Shown one piece after another: positions 6,684 through 13,271 of a stretch of 19,530 nucleotides of DNA. Made by a program: the position numbers and the translations under genes. Under the pieces are notes generated by a model. It was not told the DNA's origin. It ran no database searches and worked only from the letters and a program-made list of their open reading frames with translations. Each line of letters starts with the position of its first letter. Position 1 is the stretch's first letter. This DNA comes from an uncultured Ruminococcus sp. (GTDB taxonomy: Bacteria > Bacillota > Clostridia > Oscillospirales > Ruminococcaceae), in NCBI GenBank assembly GCA_937907215.1, contig CALESG010000040.1, positions 1 to 19,530 of the forward strand. Direction: 5' to 3'.

Positions 6684-8294
6684 TCACCTTTCATCTGTTA
6701 AAGTTATTGTAAATGATGTACCGGCACCTGGTTCTGATTCCACTGAAATCGATCCACCATATTTACAAATTAGATTATTTACAACAAACAATCCTGTTCC
6801 TCGATTTTCTCCTTTAGTAGAAAATCCATTTTCAAAAATCAATTTCTGATTTTCAGGAGTGATTCCCATTCCTGTATCATCAACACTAATGATCATAGCA
6901 TGAGGTTTTGTAAAAATTCCCACTGATAATTCTTTAGGAAAATCTGTATTCTGATTCATAGAATCCATTGCATTATCAAGAAGATTTCCAATAATCGTTA
7001 CTAAATCACCTGACATAAGCGAAATATCATTTCGTGACATTTTACTTCCGCTTTTAAGAGTAAATCGTATATTTAATTCAGCAGCACGAGCATATTTTCC
7101 TATCAATAATGCAGCAACAGAAGGGTCTTCAATATTCTTCATAATGCTGTGAATCAAAGTTTGCTGAATTGCAGTAATATTTGAAATGTATTCACTGGCT
7201 TCTTTTACATTTCCCATTTGGAGCAGTCCAAGAATAACATGAAGCTTATTTATAAAGTCATGATTATTTGCACGCATAGACTCTACCATATAGCGTACAC
7301 CCGAAAGATCCTCCATCATTTTTGTGTACTCCGTTCTATCACGAAGAATACATAATGCACCTACAATAGAATCTTGTTCAACAACGGGTATCAGATCCAC
7401 AAGAACATCGGCATCCTGCTTTGGATGAACCAATATTCCTAAATATTTTTCACCTGAAGTAAGCGTATTTTTTATTGATAATACATTAGAAAGCTCATCA
7501 ATTTTATAACCTTCAATTTGTTTTGTCTGGATGTGAAGTATATTTTTAGCTGCTTTATTGATAAAAATCATTTTTTCATCTGTATCTACAGCGATTATGC
7601 CTTCATCAAGCGATTCCAAAATATTTTCTCTTACACTGAACATAGCACTAAAAGTATCGGGTTCGTATCCAAGAAGTAAGCTCTTGATTTTTTTTGATAA
7701 ATACTTGGAAAGAATAACCGCACAAAATATTACAGCCGCCGCACAAGTCAGATGAATAGCAACTGTATATAAAATTGTTCTATGAATGTTTTGCTGAAGC
7801 ATAACTGCAAGAACAAAACCTAGATAATTTCCATCCTCATCATATATAGCCGCATATGCACGACGTTGTGAACCGGATGGACCGACATCACTTGTTACGT
7901 AAATAAAATTATCATGATTTTGAAATATTGGCATAGTACCATCATAAACTGTACCGATCAGCTCATCATTTGAATGATACTTTCGTATTCCGTCAGTTCC
8001 TATTACAGATATTACATCAATATTGATAAGCGACTCTTCCAATGATTCAAGATATGAATTCATTACAGATTTAGATTGTTGTGTATTATCAAAAGCGATC
8101 TCCTCTTGTACTATTTGGGAACGTGCAATTGCTTGTGCTATATTTTCGAGATTTTGGTCAATTCTTTTACTTTCAGATTTTACATTTGCAACAATACTGA
8201 TTATGGAAATAAGAATTGTCATAATAGATACTAAAACGATTAAAATCCTCAGGATTTCTTGTTGTATTTTTTTAATCGGTCTTGATTTTTTCAT
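6684..8294 (-). CDS. Sensor histidine kinase, CitA/DcuS family
   Basis: 536-aa membrane sensor. TM1 is about residues 14-37; a 135-residue extracytoplasmic PAS/Cache-like sensor follows, with a GPSGSQRRAYA segment near 138-148 that matches the ligand-binding SxGpslR region of CitA/DcuS; TM2 is about 172-196. Then come a cytoplasmic PAS (220-320), the H-box with NHDFINKLHVI (His345) typical of this family, and an ATPase with NLLDNAMDS, DDTGMGI and GTGLFVVNNL. Family members sense citrate or C4-dicarboxylates, but the ligand here is not provable. The ATG at 8294 has GGAAGGT 7 nt upstream; a TTG 15 bases earlier lacks a site. Unlike most CitA/DcuS systems there is no adjacent dicarboxylate or citrate transporter. 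Downstream genes are the regulator and apbE. Confidence 0.92.
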   Translation of the reverse strand: MKKSRPIKKIQQEILRILIVLVSIMTILISIISIVANVKSESKRIDQNLENIAQAIARSQIVQEEIAFDNTQQSKSVMNSYLESLEESLINIDVISVIGTDGIRKYHSNDELIGTVYDGTMPIFQNHDNFIYVTSDVGPSGSQRRAYAAIYDEDGNYLGFVLAVMLQQNIHRTILYTVAIHLTCAAAVIFCAVILSKYLSKKIKSLLLGYEPDTFSAMFSVRENILESLDEGIIAVDTDEKMIFINKAAKNILHIQTKQIEGYKIDELSNVLSIKNTLTSGEKYLGILVHPKQDADVLVDLIPVVEQDSIVGALCILRDRTEYTKMMEDLSGVRYMVESMRANNHDFINKLHVILGLLQMGNVKEASEYISNITAIQQTLIHSIMKNIEDPSVAALLIGKYARAAELNIRFTLKSGSKMSRNDISLMSGDLVTIIGNLLDNAMDSMNQNTDFPKELSVGIFTKPHAMIISVDDTGMGITPENQKLIFENGFSTKGENRGTGLFVVNNLICKYGGSISVESEPGAGTSFTITLTDER

Positions 8295-8316
8295 TTCATT
8301 ACCTTCCAACTATCTA

Positions 8317-8382
8317 AGAACTTGTGTTCATAAGATAAGCCGAACGTTTTTTCGGCAAAACTTCCTTATGAACACAAGTTCT
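8317..8382 (-). promoter_or_regulatory. Large leader hairpin before the histidine kinase gene
   Basis: AGAACTTGTGTTCATAAG (8317-8334) is repeated exactly inverted at 8365-8382, giving an 18-bp perfect stem; inside is a second hairpin GCCGAA/TTCGGC (8339-8344 and 8351-8356). It lies between the predicted transcription start (about 8390) and the kinase ribosome binding site (8302-8307), so it would form in the mRNA leader. No T-run follows on the minus strand, so it is unlikely to be a simple terminator. Confidence 0.6.
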
Positions 8383-8396
8383 AACTATTTAACTAT

Positions 8397-8425
8397 AGTA
8401 TAACACATTTTGTTCTTTTTGAAAA
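8397..8425 (-). promoter_or_regulatory. Promoter of the kinase-regulator-apbE operon
   Basis: On the minus strand: TTTTCA, 17-bp spacer, TATACT with TG one base before it (extended -10). Predicted transcription start near 8390, leaving a leader of about 95 nt that contains the long hairpin. Confidence 0.5.
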
Positions 8426-8506
8426 TATATAACTTCTGAAGAAACAGCTTTTGTAAGTAAAGAAATTAAGTATAAAGTAAAAATAAATTCATTAATTTCA
8501 GATGGA

Positions 8507-8535
8507 TTGTCAGATTTGCATTTTTGAATTATACT
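8507..8535 (+). promoter_or_regulatory. Promoter of the SGNH-like gene
   Basis: TTGTCA, 17-bp spacer, TATACT. Predicted start near 8542, followed by a small dyad GTTGT-AAA-ACAAC and a leader of about 70 nt to the ATG at 8613, with the GGGAG site at 8599-8603. Confidence 0.55.
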
Positions 8536-8612
8536 ATAACTGTTGTAAAACAACGAGTATATTTATTTAAAATGTGTGTATTGAAATGTATATACAAAGG
8601 GAGCGATATTAG

Positions 8613-9191
8613 ATGGAAAAGAATATTGAAATGTATGAAAGAGAAGCTGAAAATTTTTGCGAATTAAATAAAGTTGCAAAATCAAACGGCATAGTTTTAT
8701 TTGGTTCTTCATTTGCAAAGAATATACCTGTATATGAACTGAAACAGGCATTTAATATTGAAAGCGACATCTATAACAGAAGTCTGGCTGGCATATCTAT
8801 ATTTAACGCTGAAAAACTGATTGATGATTGCGTTATTGAGCTTTCACCTCAAAAGGTTTTATTACAGCTTGGTGAAACCGATCTTGAAGAAGGAAGCCAT
8901 ACTATCCCTGAAATCATAAACGAATATGAAAAAATTATTTCCAAATTGAGAGCAACTGATAAGCACTGCAGTATCGTTATTGTATCTATTTGTGAAAATG
9001 ACCCTAATGTTTGTCCGCATGAGCTGAACAAAGAACTGGAATTGATGGCACATCGCACAAAGTGTCAATATGCTGATATTAGCTCTGCTTTTTCCAATAA
9101 TTCTCCTTACATTAAAGCATTCAATTTACTAAAATTCTTTATGATGGACAACGTTTCATTCTCTAACGCTATGACATTAGCAAGCATTTAA
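8613..9191 (+). CDS. Degenerate SGNH/GDSL-hydrolase-like protein
   Basis: 192 aa with no signal peptide. The order of blocks follows the SGNH hydrolase fold: a strand with LFGSSF (residues 29-34, Ser33 at the nucleophile position), NRSLAG (55-60, block II Gly), a strand with LLQLGETD (83-90), a strand SIVIVSICEN (120-129), and a C-terminal stretch MMDNVSFSN (177-185). In active members block III reads GxND and the last block DxxH. Here the Asn position is Thr89 and the His position is Ser182, so the catalytic set is incomplete. It may be inactive, a binding protein, or a member of a divergent subfamily. It is monocistronic, with its own promoter and terminator, divergent from the kinase operon. 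The fold call is fairly good; the function is open. Confidence 0.65.
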   Translation: MEKNIEMYEREAENFCELNKVAKSNGIVLFGSSFAKNIPVYELKQAFNIESDIYNRSLAGISIFNAEKLIDDCVIELSPQKVLLQLGETDLEEGSHTIPEIINEYEKIISKLRATDKHCSIVIVSICENDPNVCPHELNKELELMAHRTKCQYADISSAFSNNSPYIKAFNLLKFFMMDNVSFSNAMTLASI

Positions 9192-9242
9192 TTTGCATTA
9201 TTTTTTCGATACGATTTGAAATCTAAAAAAATATGTTTATAT

Positions 9243-9277
9243 ATCCCAGCACATACTTATGTGGTGGGATTTTTTTG
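9243..9277 (+). terminator. Terminator of the SGNH-like gene
   Basis: The stem starting ATCCCAGCACATA (9243-9255) pairs with TATGTGGTGGGAT (9258-9270), with a single G-G mismatch and a 2-nt apex that would open slightly, followed by a run of seven T. Confidence 0.85.
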
Positions 9278-9289
9278 TTGAATATTAGA

Positions 9290-9325
9290 AATAAACATCC
9301 CAAGATTTGTCAAGGGATGTTTATT
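9290..9325 (-). terminator. Terminator of sodC (and possibly the trkAH transcript)
   Basis: A perfect 12-bp stem, AATAAACATCCC at 9290-9301 with GGGATGTTTATT at 9314-9325. On the minus strand it is followed by TCTAATATTC, a weak U-tract, and lies just downstream of the sodC stop. Confidence 0.6.
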
Positions 9326-9351
9326 AAATAAAACTTTATTATAAAAATAGT

Positions 9352-9822
9352 TTACATCACAGCTTTTATTTCACCGCAGGCAATCTTCTCTCCTGATGCA
9401 CCTGATGGCTGCGTATGCATATCATCATAATTTTTGTGTATCACAATAGTTTTTCCAACTATATCGCTTGGCACAAATCTATCTGTAAGAAATGCTGTTG
9501 AAGCTTTTTTCCCTGCTGTAAACAAAGGCGGCATATCACCTGCATGAAATGGATGTTCACATTTATAAGGATTAAAATGACCTTTTGTATCGACAAATAA
9601 ATCTTCCGAATTTCCAGTACATGAACCGCCGTCATGAATATGAACTGCAAAAATATCTGAGCCGCATATAGAATTATCTGTAGGCAGACCTCTAACTGCA
9701 ATGGATACCACTGTTCCATCATCTGTTTCTGTAAAATATGCATAACCTTTTAAATCAGGATATTTTTCAGACCCATTTATTACAGCAACAGCTGAATTAT
9801 TTTTATTTAAATATGATTCCAT
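9352..9822 (-). CDS. sodC: Cu/Zn superoxide dismutase family protein, no signal peptide
   Basis: 156 aa. Copper ligands His61, His63 (VHIH), His82 (GHFNP) and His129 (VIHKN), and zinc ligands His82, His90, His93 and Asp96 (EHPFHAGD) are all present; Cys68 and Cys149 can form the conserved disulfide; TQPSGASGEKIACG is the active-site loop. Expected reaction: superoxide to oxygen and hydrogen peroxide. The zinc loop between the last two histidines is short, and the usual active-site Arg is Lys146. Most bacterial SodC proteins are exported, but this one starts MESYLNKNN with no leader, so it is probably cytoplasmic. The ATG at 9822 has GGAGGTG 6 nt upstream. It lies 65 nt after trkH on the same strand and may be read from that transcript; a terminator follows. 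Confidence 0.88.
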   Translation of the reverse strand: MESYLNKNNSAVAVINGSEKYPDLKGYAYFTETDDGTVVSIAVRGLPTDNSICGSDIFAVHIHDGGSCTGNSEDLFVDTKGHFNPYKCEHPFHAGDMPPLFTAGKKASTAFLTDRFVPSDIVGKTIVIHKNYDDMHTQPSGASGEKIACGEIKAVM

Positions 9823-9829
9823 AAAGCAC

Positions 9830-9857
9830 CTCCGTAATATATTATGATATACCGGAG
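9830..9857 (-). promoter_or_regulatory. Possible hairpin over the sodC ribosome binding site
   Basis: On the minus-strand RNA, CTCCG (9857-9853) can pair with CGGAG (9834-9830), extended inside by TATAT/ATATA. The right arm is the core of the sodC Shine-Dalgarno, so folding would hide it. The outer stem is only 5 bp, so this is a weak prediction. Confidence 0.35.
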
Positions 9858-9887
9858 TGATTGTTGCAGGATCAAAAAATTATTAAA

Positions 9888-11327
9888 TTACTTTTTCCAT
9901 GTTATAGGTGAAAACAGTAATATCATCGGGAAAAGTTCAAGACGTCCTGCAAGCATATCAAATATAAGTACAATTTTTGAAGGTATAGAAAAAAATGCAA
10001 AATTTTGTGAAGGTCCTGCGAGTTCAAGACCCGGACCTATATTATTAAGAGTAGCTGCAACCGAACTGAAATTAGTTATAAAATCATGACCTTCAGCAGA
10101 AATTATAAGTACTGAAAATGCAAATATAAATATATATACTATTAAATATATATTTAAAGAACGTACTACATCATGATTTATCTCATGACCATCCATCTTT
10201 ATTTTTTTTACAAGTTTTGGATGAATAAGCATTCTTATTTCTTTGATTGTGGTTTTAAACATAATTATAATACGTGACACCTTTATTCCACCGCCAGTGC
10301 TTCCTGCACAAGCACCTATAAACATAAGCATAAGCAATATCGTTCGTGAAAATTCAGGCCACTCATTAAAATCTGCTGTGGAAAATCCTGTTGTTGTAAT
10401 TATTGAGCCTACTGTAAACGTTGCATTAAGTGCCGCATCTCCTATAGAATCATACATACTGCGTATATTAAACATAATGGCAATAGATGAAACAACAATT
10501 ATTGAAAAATATACCCATACTTCAGATATACGAAGAGCATCCTTCCAACGTCCATAAAGCATGAGAAAATATGCACTAAAGTTAACACCAAAAAGAATCA
10601 TAAATACAGTTATAATTATTTGTATTGCTGGTGAAACACTTGCCATACTGTCATTAAGAAAACCAAATCCACCTGTGCCTGCTGTTGCAAACGAAGTGTT
10701 TATAGCTTCAAAAACAGGCATTTTGGCAATTAAAAGACATATAAATTCCAATACAGTCAGTCCAAAATACATAGCATATAAAATAAGTGCCGTACTTCTA
10801 ACACGTGGTACAAGCTTGCCGACCATAGGACCCGGACTTTCTGCTTTCATAAGATTCATATTGCCGGCACCCGAAAGCGGCAGAAACGCCATAATAAATA
10901 CAAGCACACCCATTCCGCCGATCCAATGTGTAAAACTTCTCCAGAAAATACAGCATTTTGGCAGATCTTCAACAGAAGTAGCTATGCTTGCACCTGTCGT
11001 AGTAAAACCAGATACCGATTCAAATAAAGCATCAATAAAATTAGGAATAGAACCTGATAAAAATAAAGGCAATGCACCAAGTGTACTCATTATAATCCAG
11101 CTAAGTGATACAATAACAAATCCCTCTCTTGAATAAAGAGTCTTTTTTTTAGGCTTTATAAACTTAAGCAGCAGCAGACCAATAATAAGTGAAATGAGTG
11201 ATGAAATAAAAAATGAATAACTTGCAGTTTCTTGAAAAACAACACCGACAAGAGCAGGCAGCAGCATAAAAATTGCATTAAAACAAGAAACCCAGCCCAA
11301 TAAAACGAAAATCATAGCAAAGTTCAT
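9888..11327 (-). CDS. trkH: Trk-type potassium uptake membrane subunit
   Basis: 479 aa, full length for TrkH/KtrB channels, with four repeated membrane-pore-membrane units. The four selectivity-filter segments are visible: TTTGAS (109-114), GTGGFG (217-222), TTTGFST (311-317) and NNIGPGL (428-434), each with the key Gly. GACAGSTGGGIKVSR (338-352) lies in the third-unit gating loop. It forms the K+ conduit in the cytoplasmic membrane and is gated by the cytoplasmic TrkA encoded 12 nt upstream in the same operon. The ATG at 11327 is preceded by GAGGAAA. Whether it couples to Na+ or H+ cannot be read from the sequence. Confidence 0.95.
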   Translation of the reverse strand: MNFAMIFVLLGWVSCFNAIFMLLPALVGVVFQETASYSFFISSLISLIIGLLLLKFIKPKKKTLYSREGFVIVSLSWIIMSTLGALPLFLSGSIPNFIDALFESVSGFTTTGASIATSVEDLPKCCIFWRSFTHWIGGMGVLVFIMAFLPLSGAGNMNLMKAESPGPMVGKLVPRVRSTALILYAMYFGLTVLEFICLLIAKMPVFEAINTSFATAGTGGFGFLNDSMASVSPAIQIIITVFMILFGVNFSAYFLMLYGRWKDALRISEVWVYFSIIVVSSIAIMFNIRSMYDSIGDAALNATFTVGSIITTTGFSTADFNEWPEFSRTILLMLMFIGACAGSTGGGIKVSRIIIMFKTTIKEIRMLIHPKLVKKIKMDGHEINHDVVRSLNIYLIVYIFIFAFSVLIISAEGHDFITNFSSVAATLNNIGPGLELAGPSQNFAFFSIPSKIVLIFDMLAGRLELFPMILLFSPITWKK

Positions 11328-11339
11328 ATTTTTTCCTCA

Positions 11340-12695
11340 CTATTCCAAAATGTCACATATATCATGCAGTCTAAGATGACGTGATACAACAATAACAGAA
11401 TCGCCAAGCTGAATGACATCCTGTCCACGTGGTATAATTACTTTGTTATCACGAACAATACAGGCTATGAGTACATTCGGCTTAAATTTAAGTTGCTGCA
11501 GCATAATGTTAAGAATTGGTGACTTTTCACGTATAACAAATTCAGCAGCTTCAACTTTTCCCTTGCTAAGGCTGTAAAGTGTTTCGACATTGCTTCCCAT
11601 AGAGTTTTTCATAGCACGCACAAAACTTACTATGCATTCCGCTGTAATATGCTTTGGGTTTACAATAGAATCAAGGTCAAGCTTACGAATAATTTCATCA
11701 TACTCAATTCTGTTTACTTTAGTTATAATTTTACCATTCATTCTGCTGTGTGCAAAAAGTGATAAAAGTATATTTTCTTCATCCAAATTTGTAAGTGCCA
11801 CAAATGCACCAGTATTATCAATGCCTTCTTCAAGCAATACTTCGTTTTCCGATGCGTCACCATATATAATATTTGCTTTTGGAAGGTCAACGCAAAGCTC
11901 CTCACATCTGCGTTCATTCTTTTCAATTATTTTTACGGCTATACCGGATTTGAATAATATTTTGCTTAAATAGTACGCAATATTGCCTCCACCGGCAATC
12001 ATTACGTTTTTTACTTGATTAGAGTGATAATTTATTTTTTTAAAGAAATGATTTACATTTTGAGGTGCAGCAGCAATGGATATCATATCTCCATTTTGGA
12101 AATTCATATCACCGCCCGGAATAATAGCTTCATCTCCACGTTCTATCATACAAACAAGAACGTCACACTTTAATTTTGTACTTATTTCCTTTACTGAATA
12201 ATCAGTCAAAATAGAATTATTTGGAAGTTTGAATTTAAGAAGTTCAAGTTTTTCTTTGGCAAATGTATCAATTTTTACAGCTGATGGAAATCTAATAACA
12301 CGTGCTATTTCACTTGCTGCCGCAAATTCAGGATTTATTACCATAGCAAGACGAAGTTCTTCCTGAAGATATGGCGTATCCTTATTGTACTCCGGATTTC
12401 TTACACGAGCAATTGTCTTACATTTGCTGGCTTTCTTTGCAACAAGACAGCAAAGCAGATTCAATTCATCAGAACCAGTTGCAGCGATCATAAGTTCTGT
12501 ATGTTCAATACCCGCTTCCAGTTGGATGCTGTGAGTCGCACCATTTCCAACAACACCCATAATATCATATTTCTGAGAAGTTTCATTGACTTTTTTTTCA
12601 TCAATATCAATTACAGTAATGTTGTCGCCTTCATCGGAAAGCAGCTCAACAATAGCTTGTCCCACTTTTCCGCAGCCTACAACCAAAATATTCAA
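11340..12695 (-). CDS. trkA: Trk potassium uptake regulatory subunit, tandem RCK
   Basis: 451 aa, peripheral cytoplasmic protein made of two RCK (KTN plus TrkA_C) halves. The first Rossmann motif is GCGKVG at 7-12 with acidic Asp30 at the end of strand 2; the second begins GGGNIA at 235-240 with Glu258. Each nucleotide-binding half is followed by a TrkA_C domain (around 150-210 and 365-450). It binds NAD(H) or ATP and gates TrkH, encoded 12 nt downstream. The start is TTG at 12695: the next residues NILVVGCGKVG match the family N-terminus exactly and AAAGGCGG lies 10 nt before it, while no ATG fits. The upstream leader of about 400 nt is occupied by a repeat element and a possible small ORF. 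Confidence 0.94.
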   Translation of the reverse strand: MNILVVGCGKVGQAIVELLSDEGDNITVIDIDEKKVNETSQKYDIMGVVGNGATHSIQLEAGIEHTELMIAATGSDELNLLCCLVAKKASKCKTIARVRNPEYNKDTPYLQEELRLAMVINPEFAAASEIARVIRFPSAVKIDTFAKEKLELLKFKLPNNSILTDYSVKEISTKLKCDVLVCMIERGDEAIIPGGDMNFQNGDMISIAAAPQNVNHFFKKINYHSNQVKNVMIAGGGNIAYYLSKILFKSGIAVKIIEKNERRCEELCVDLPKANIIYGDASENEVLLEEGIDNTGAFVALTNLDEENILLSLFAHSRMNGKIITKVNRIEYDEIIRKLDLDSIVNPKHITAECIVSFVRAMKNSMGSNVETLYSLSKGKVEAAEFVIREKSPILNIMLQQLKFKPNVLIACIVRDNKVIIPRGQDVIQLGDSVIVVSRHLRLHDICDILE

Positions 12696-12720
12696 AGCAA
12701 TAACCGCCTTTCAAATCTTA

Positions 12721-12909
12721 TATATTTAAGGCAAAACCGCACAAAGCTAGCCTTACAGCTATGTAAATCATCTGTTTGCATATTTCTTGTAATATTTCGC
12801 CAAAGACCTCGTGAATACACAAAGTATTCAATATATTTTTGTTTTATTTGACAATAAATCAGACTGCAAATCTGACGCACAGTCTTTGTGCGGCGTTACC
12901 TTATATTTA
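12721..12909. mobile_element. MITE-like inverted-repeat element, about 189 bp
   Basis: The first 26 bases (12721-12746) and last 26 bases (12884-12909) are inverted repeats matching at 21 of 26 positions, including ten unbroken pairs CCGCACAAAG/CTTTGTGCGG. The interior contains secondary dyads (GAATAC-ACAAA-GTATTC at 12813-12829) and no plausible gene. A short relative lies at 4511-4570. These traits suit a small non-autonomous transposable element or a dispersed structured repeat. No transposase or clear target duplication is seen. It separates trkA from its apparent promoter. Confidence 0.55.
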
Positions 12910-12917
12910 TTGCTCCA

Positions 12918-13034
12918 TCAACTAAACCTTGCCGTCAATATTTGTAAAAAATCAAATTTCTCTGCGTCTTCCTCCTCACCATACGGCAGTATGCTTTCGT
13001 CATCATCCTTGATAAATTTGATTTTTGACTTCAT
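12918..13034 (-). CDS. Possible small ORF in the trkA leader, 38 aa, unknown
   Basis: Starts MKSKIKFIKDDDESILPYGE and ends in LTARFS; Lys-rich then acidic, with no membrane segment. It lies about 56 nt downstream of the predicted start of a very good promoter. A 12-aa ORF (13031-13069, beginning MLLLRQ) ends on it with an ATGA overlap, which would allow translational coupling. Neither ATG has a convincing Shine-Dalgarno, so it could equally be the decayed end of a gene or part of a repeat. I do not recognise a family. Confidence 0.3.
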   Translation of the reverse strand: MKSKIKFIKDDDESILPYGEEEDAEKFDFLQILTARFS

Positions 13035-13096
13035 CTTTTGGCAACGTTTAATTGGCGGAGCAATAGCATTATAAAATATCTGTTACATAATTTTTT

Positions 13097-13125
13097 ATTA
13101 TAGCATATATTTTTATCATTTTCAA
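13097..13125 (-). promoter_or_regulatory. Promoter reading towards trkA
   Basis: On the minus strand: TTGAAA, 17-bp spacer, TATAAT with TG one base before it (extended -10). Predicted start near 13090. This is the best promoter upstream of trkA although about 400 nt away, so the trkAH message would carry a long leader. The -35 overlaps a half-match to the Fur-like box at 13222. Confidence 0.65.
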
Positions 13126-13187
13126 CTGTTTTACAAAATTTCATGCCTGTTTTTTACGTGCTTTTTTAAATGTTTGTACGATTTCTC

Positions 13188-13216
13188 TTGACAAGCATAC
13201 TTTGTGTGTGTATAAT
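13188..13216 (+). promoter_or_regulatory. Promoter of the metal ABC transporter operon
   Basis: Consensus TTGACA, 17-bp spacer, consensus TATAAT. Predicted start near 13223, inside the Fur-like box. This placement rules out any translation start upstream of 13222 and supports the ATG at 13272. Confidence 0.8.
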
Positions 13217-13221
13217 AAATA

Positions 13222-13236
13222 TGATAATCATTTTCA
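13222..13236 (+). promoter_or_regulatory. Fur-family operator (7-1-7 box)
   Basis: TGATAATCATTTTCA matches the Gram-positive Fur consensus TGATAATNATTATCA at all fixed positions but one. It begins six bases after the -10 and covers the predicted transcription start, so a bound repressor would block initiation. Zur and PerR boxes are close in sequence, so the metal sensed is not settled. Confidence 0.7.
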
Positions 13237-13271
13237 ATTTCATCGTCAATTTTAGCGGAGGTAAATATATT

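Larger units (their letters stand above)
8295..8612. other. Divergent intergenic region between kinase and SGNH-like gene
   Basis: About 318 bases holding the kinase leader hairpin and promoter on the minus strand and the promoter of the 8613 gene on the plus strand. The AT-rich middle (8426-8506) shows nothing recognisable. Confidence 0.6.
12696..13271. other. Long intergenic region between trkA and the metal transporter
   Basis: About 576 bases between divergent genes. It contains the MITE-like element, a possible 38-aa minus-strand ORF, a near-consensus minus-strand promoter, and the promoter with Fur-like box of the metal transporter. Between 13126 and 13187 the sequence is T-rich with no recognised element. 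Confidence 0.65.

Noticed and set aside
8370..8381. LexA (SOS) box GAAC-N4-GTTC
   Set aside because: The inner four bases do not follow the Bacillus RNRY pattern and the match is an arm of a longer perfect hairpin; the neighbouring genes are not DNA repair genes.
10561..11136. 191-codon plus-strand frame opposite trkH
   Set aside because: Complement of a highly conserved membrane protein; its composition mirrors trkH and no start site is present.
12692..12880. 62-codon minus-strand frame running into the trkA start
   Set aside because: It runs through the MITE-like element including its inverted ends, has no ribosome site, and looks like a chance frame in the repeat.
13170..13271. In-frame N-terminal extension of the metal-binding lipoprotein
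   Set aside because: The extension overlaps the promoter and Fur-like box; the ATG at 13272 has GGAGG and yields a proper lipoprotein signal.
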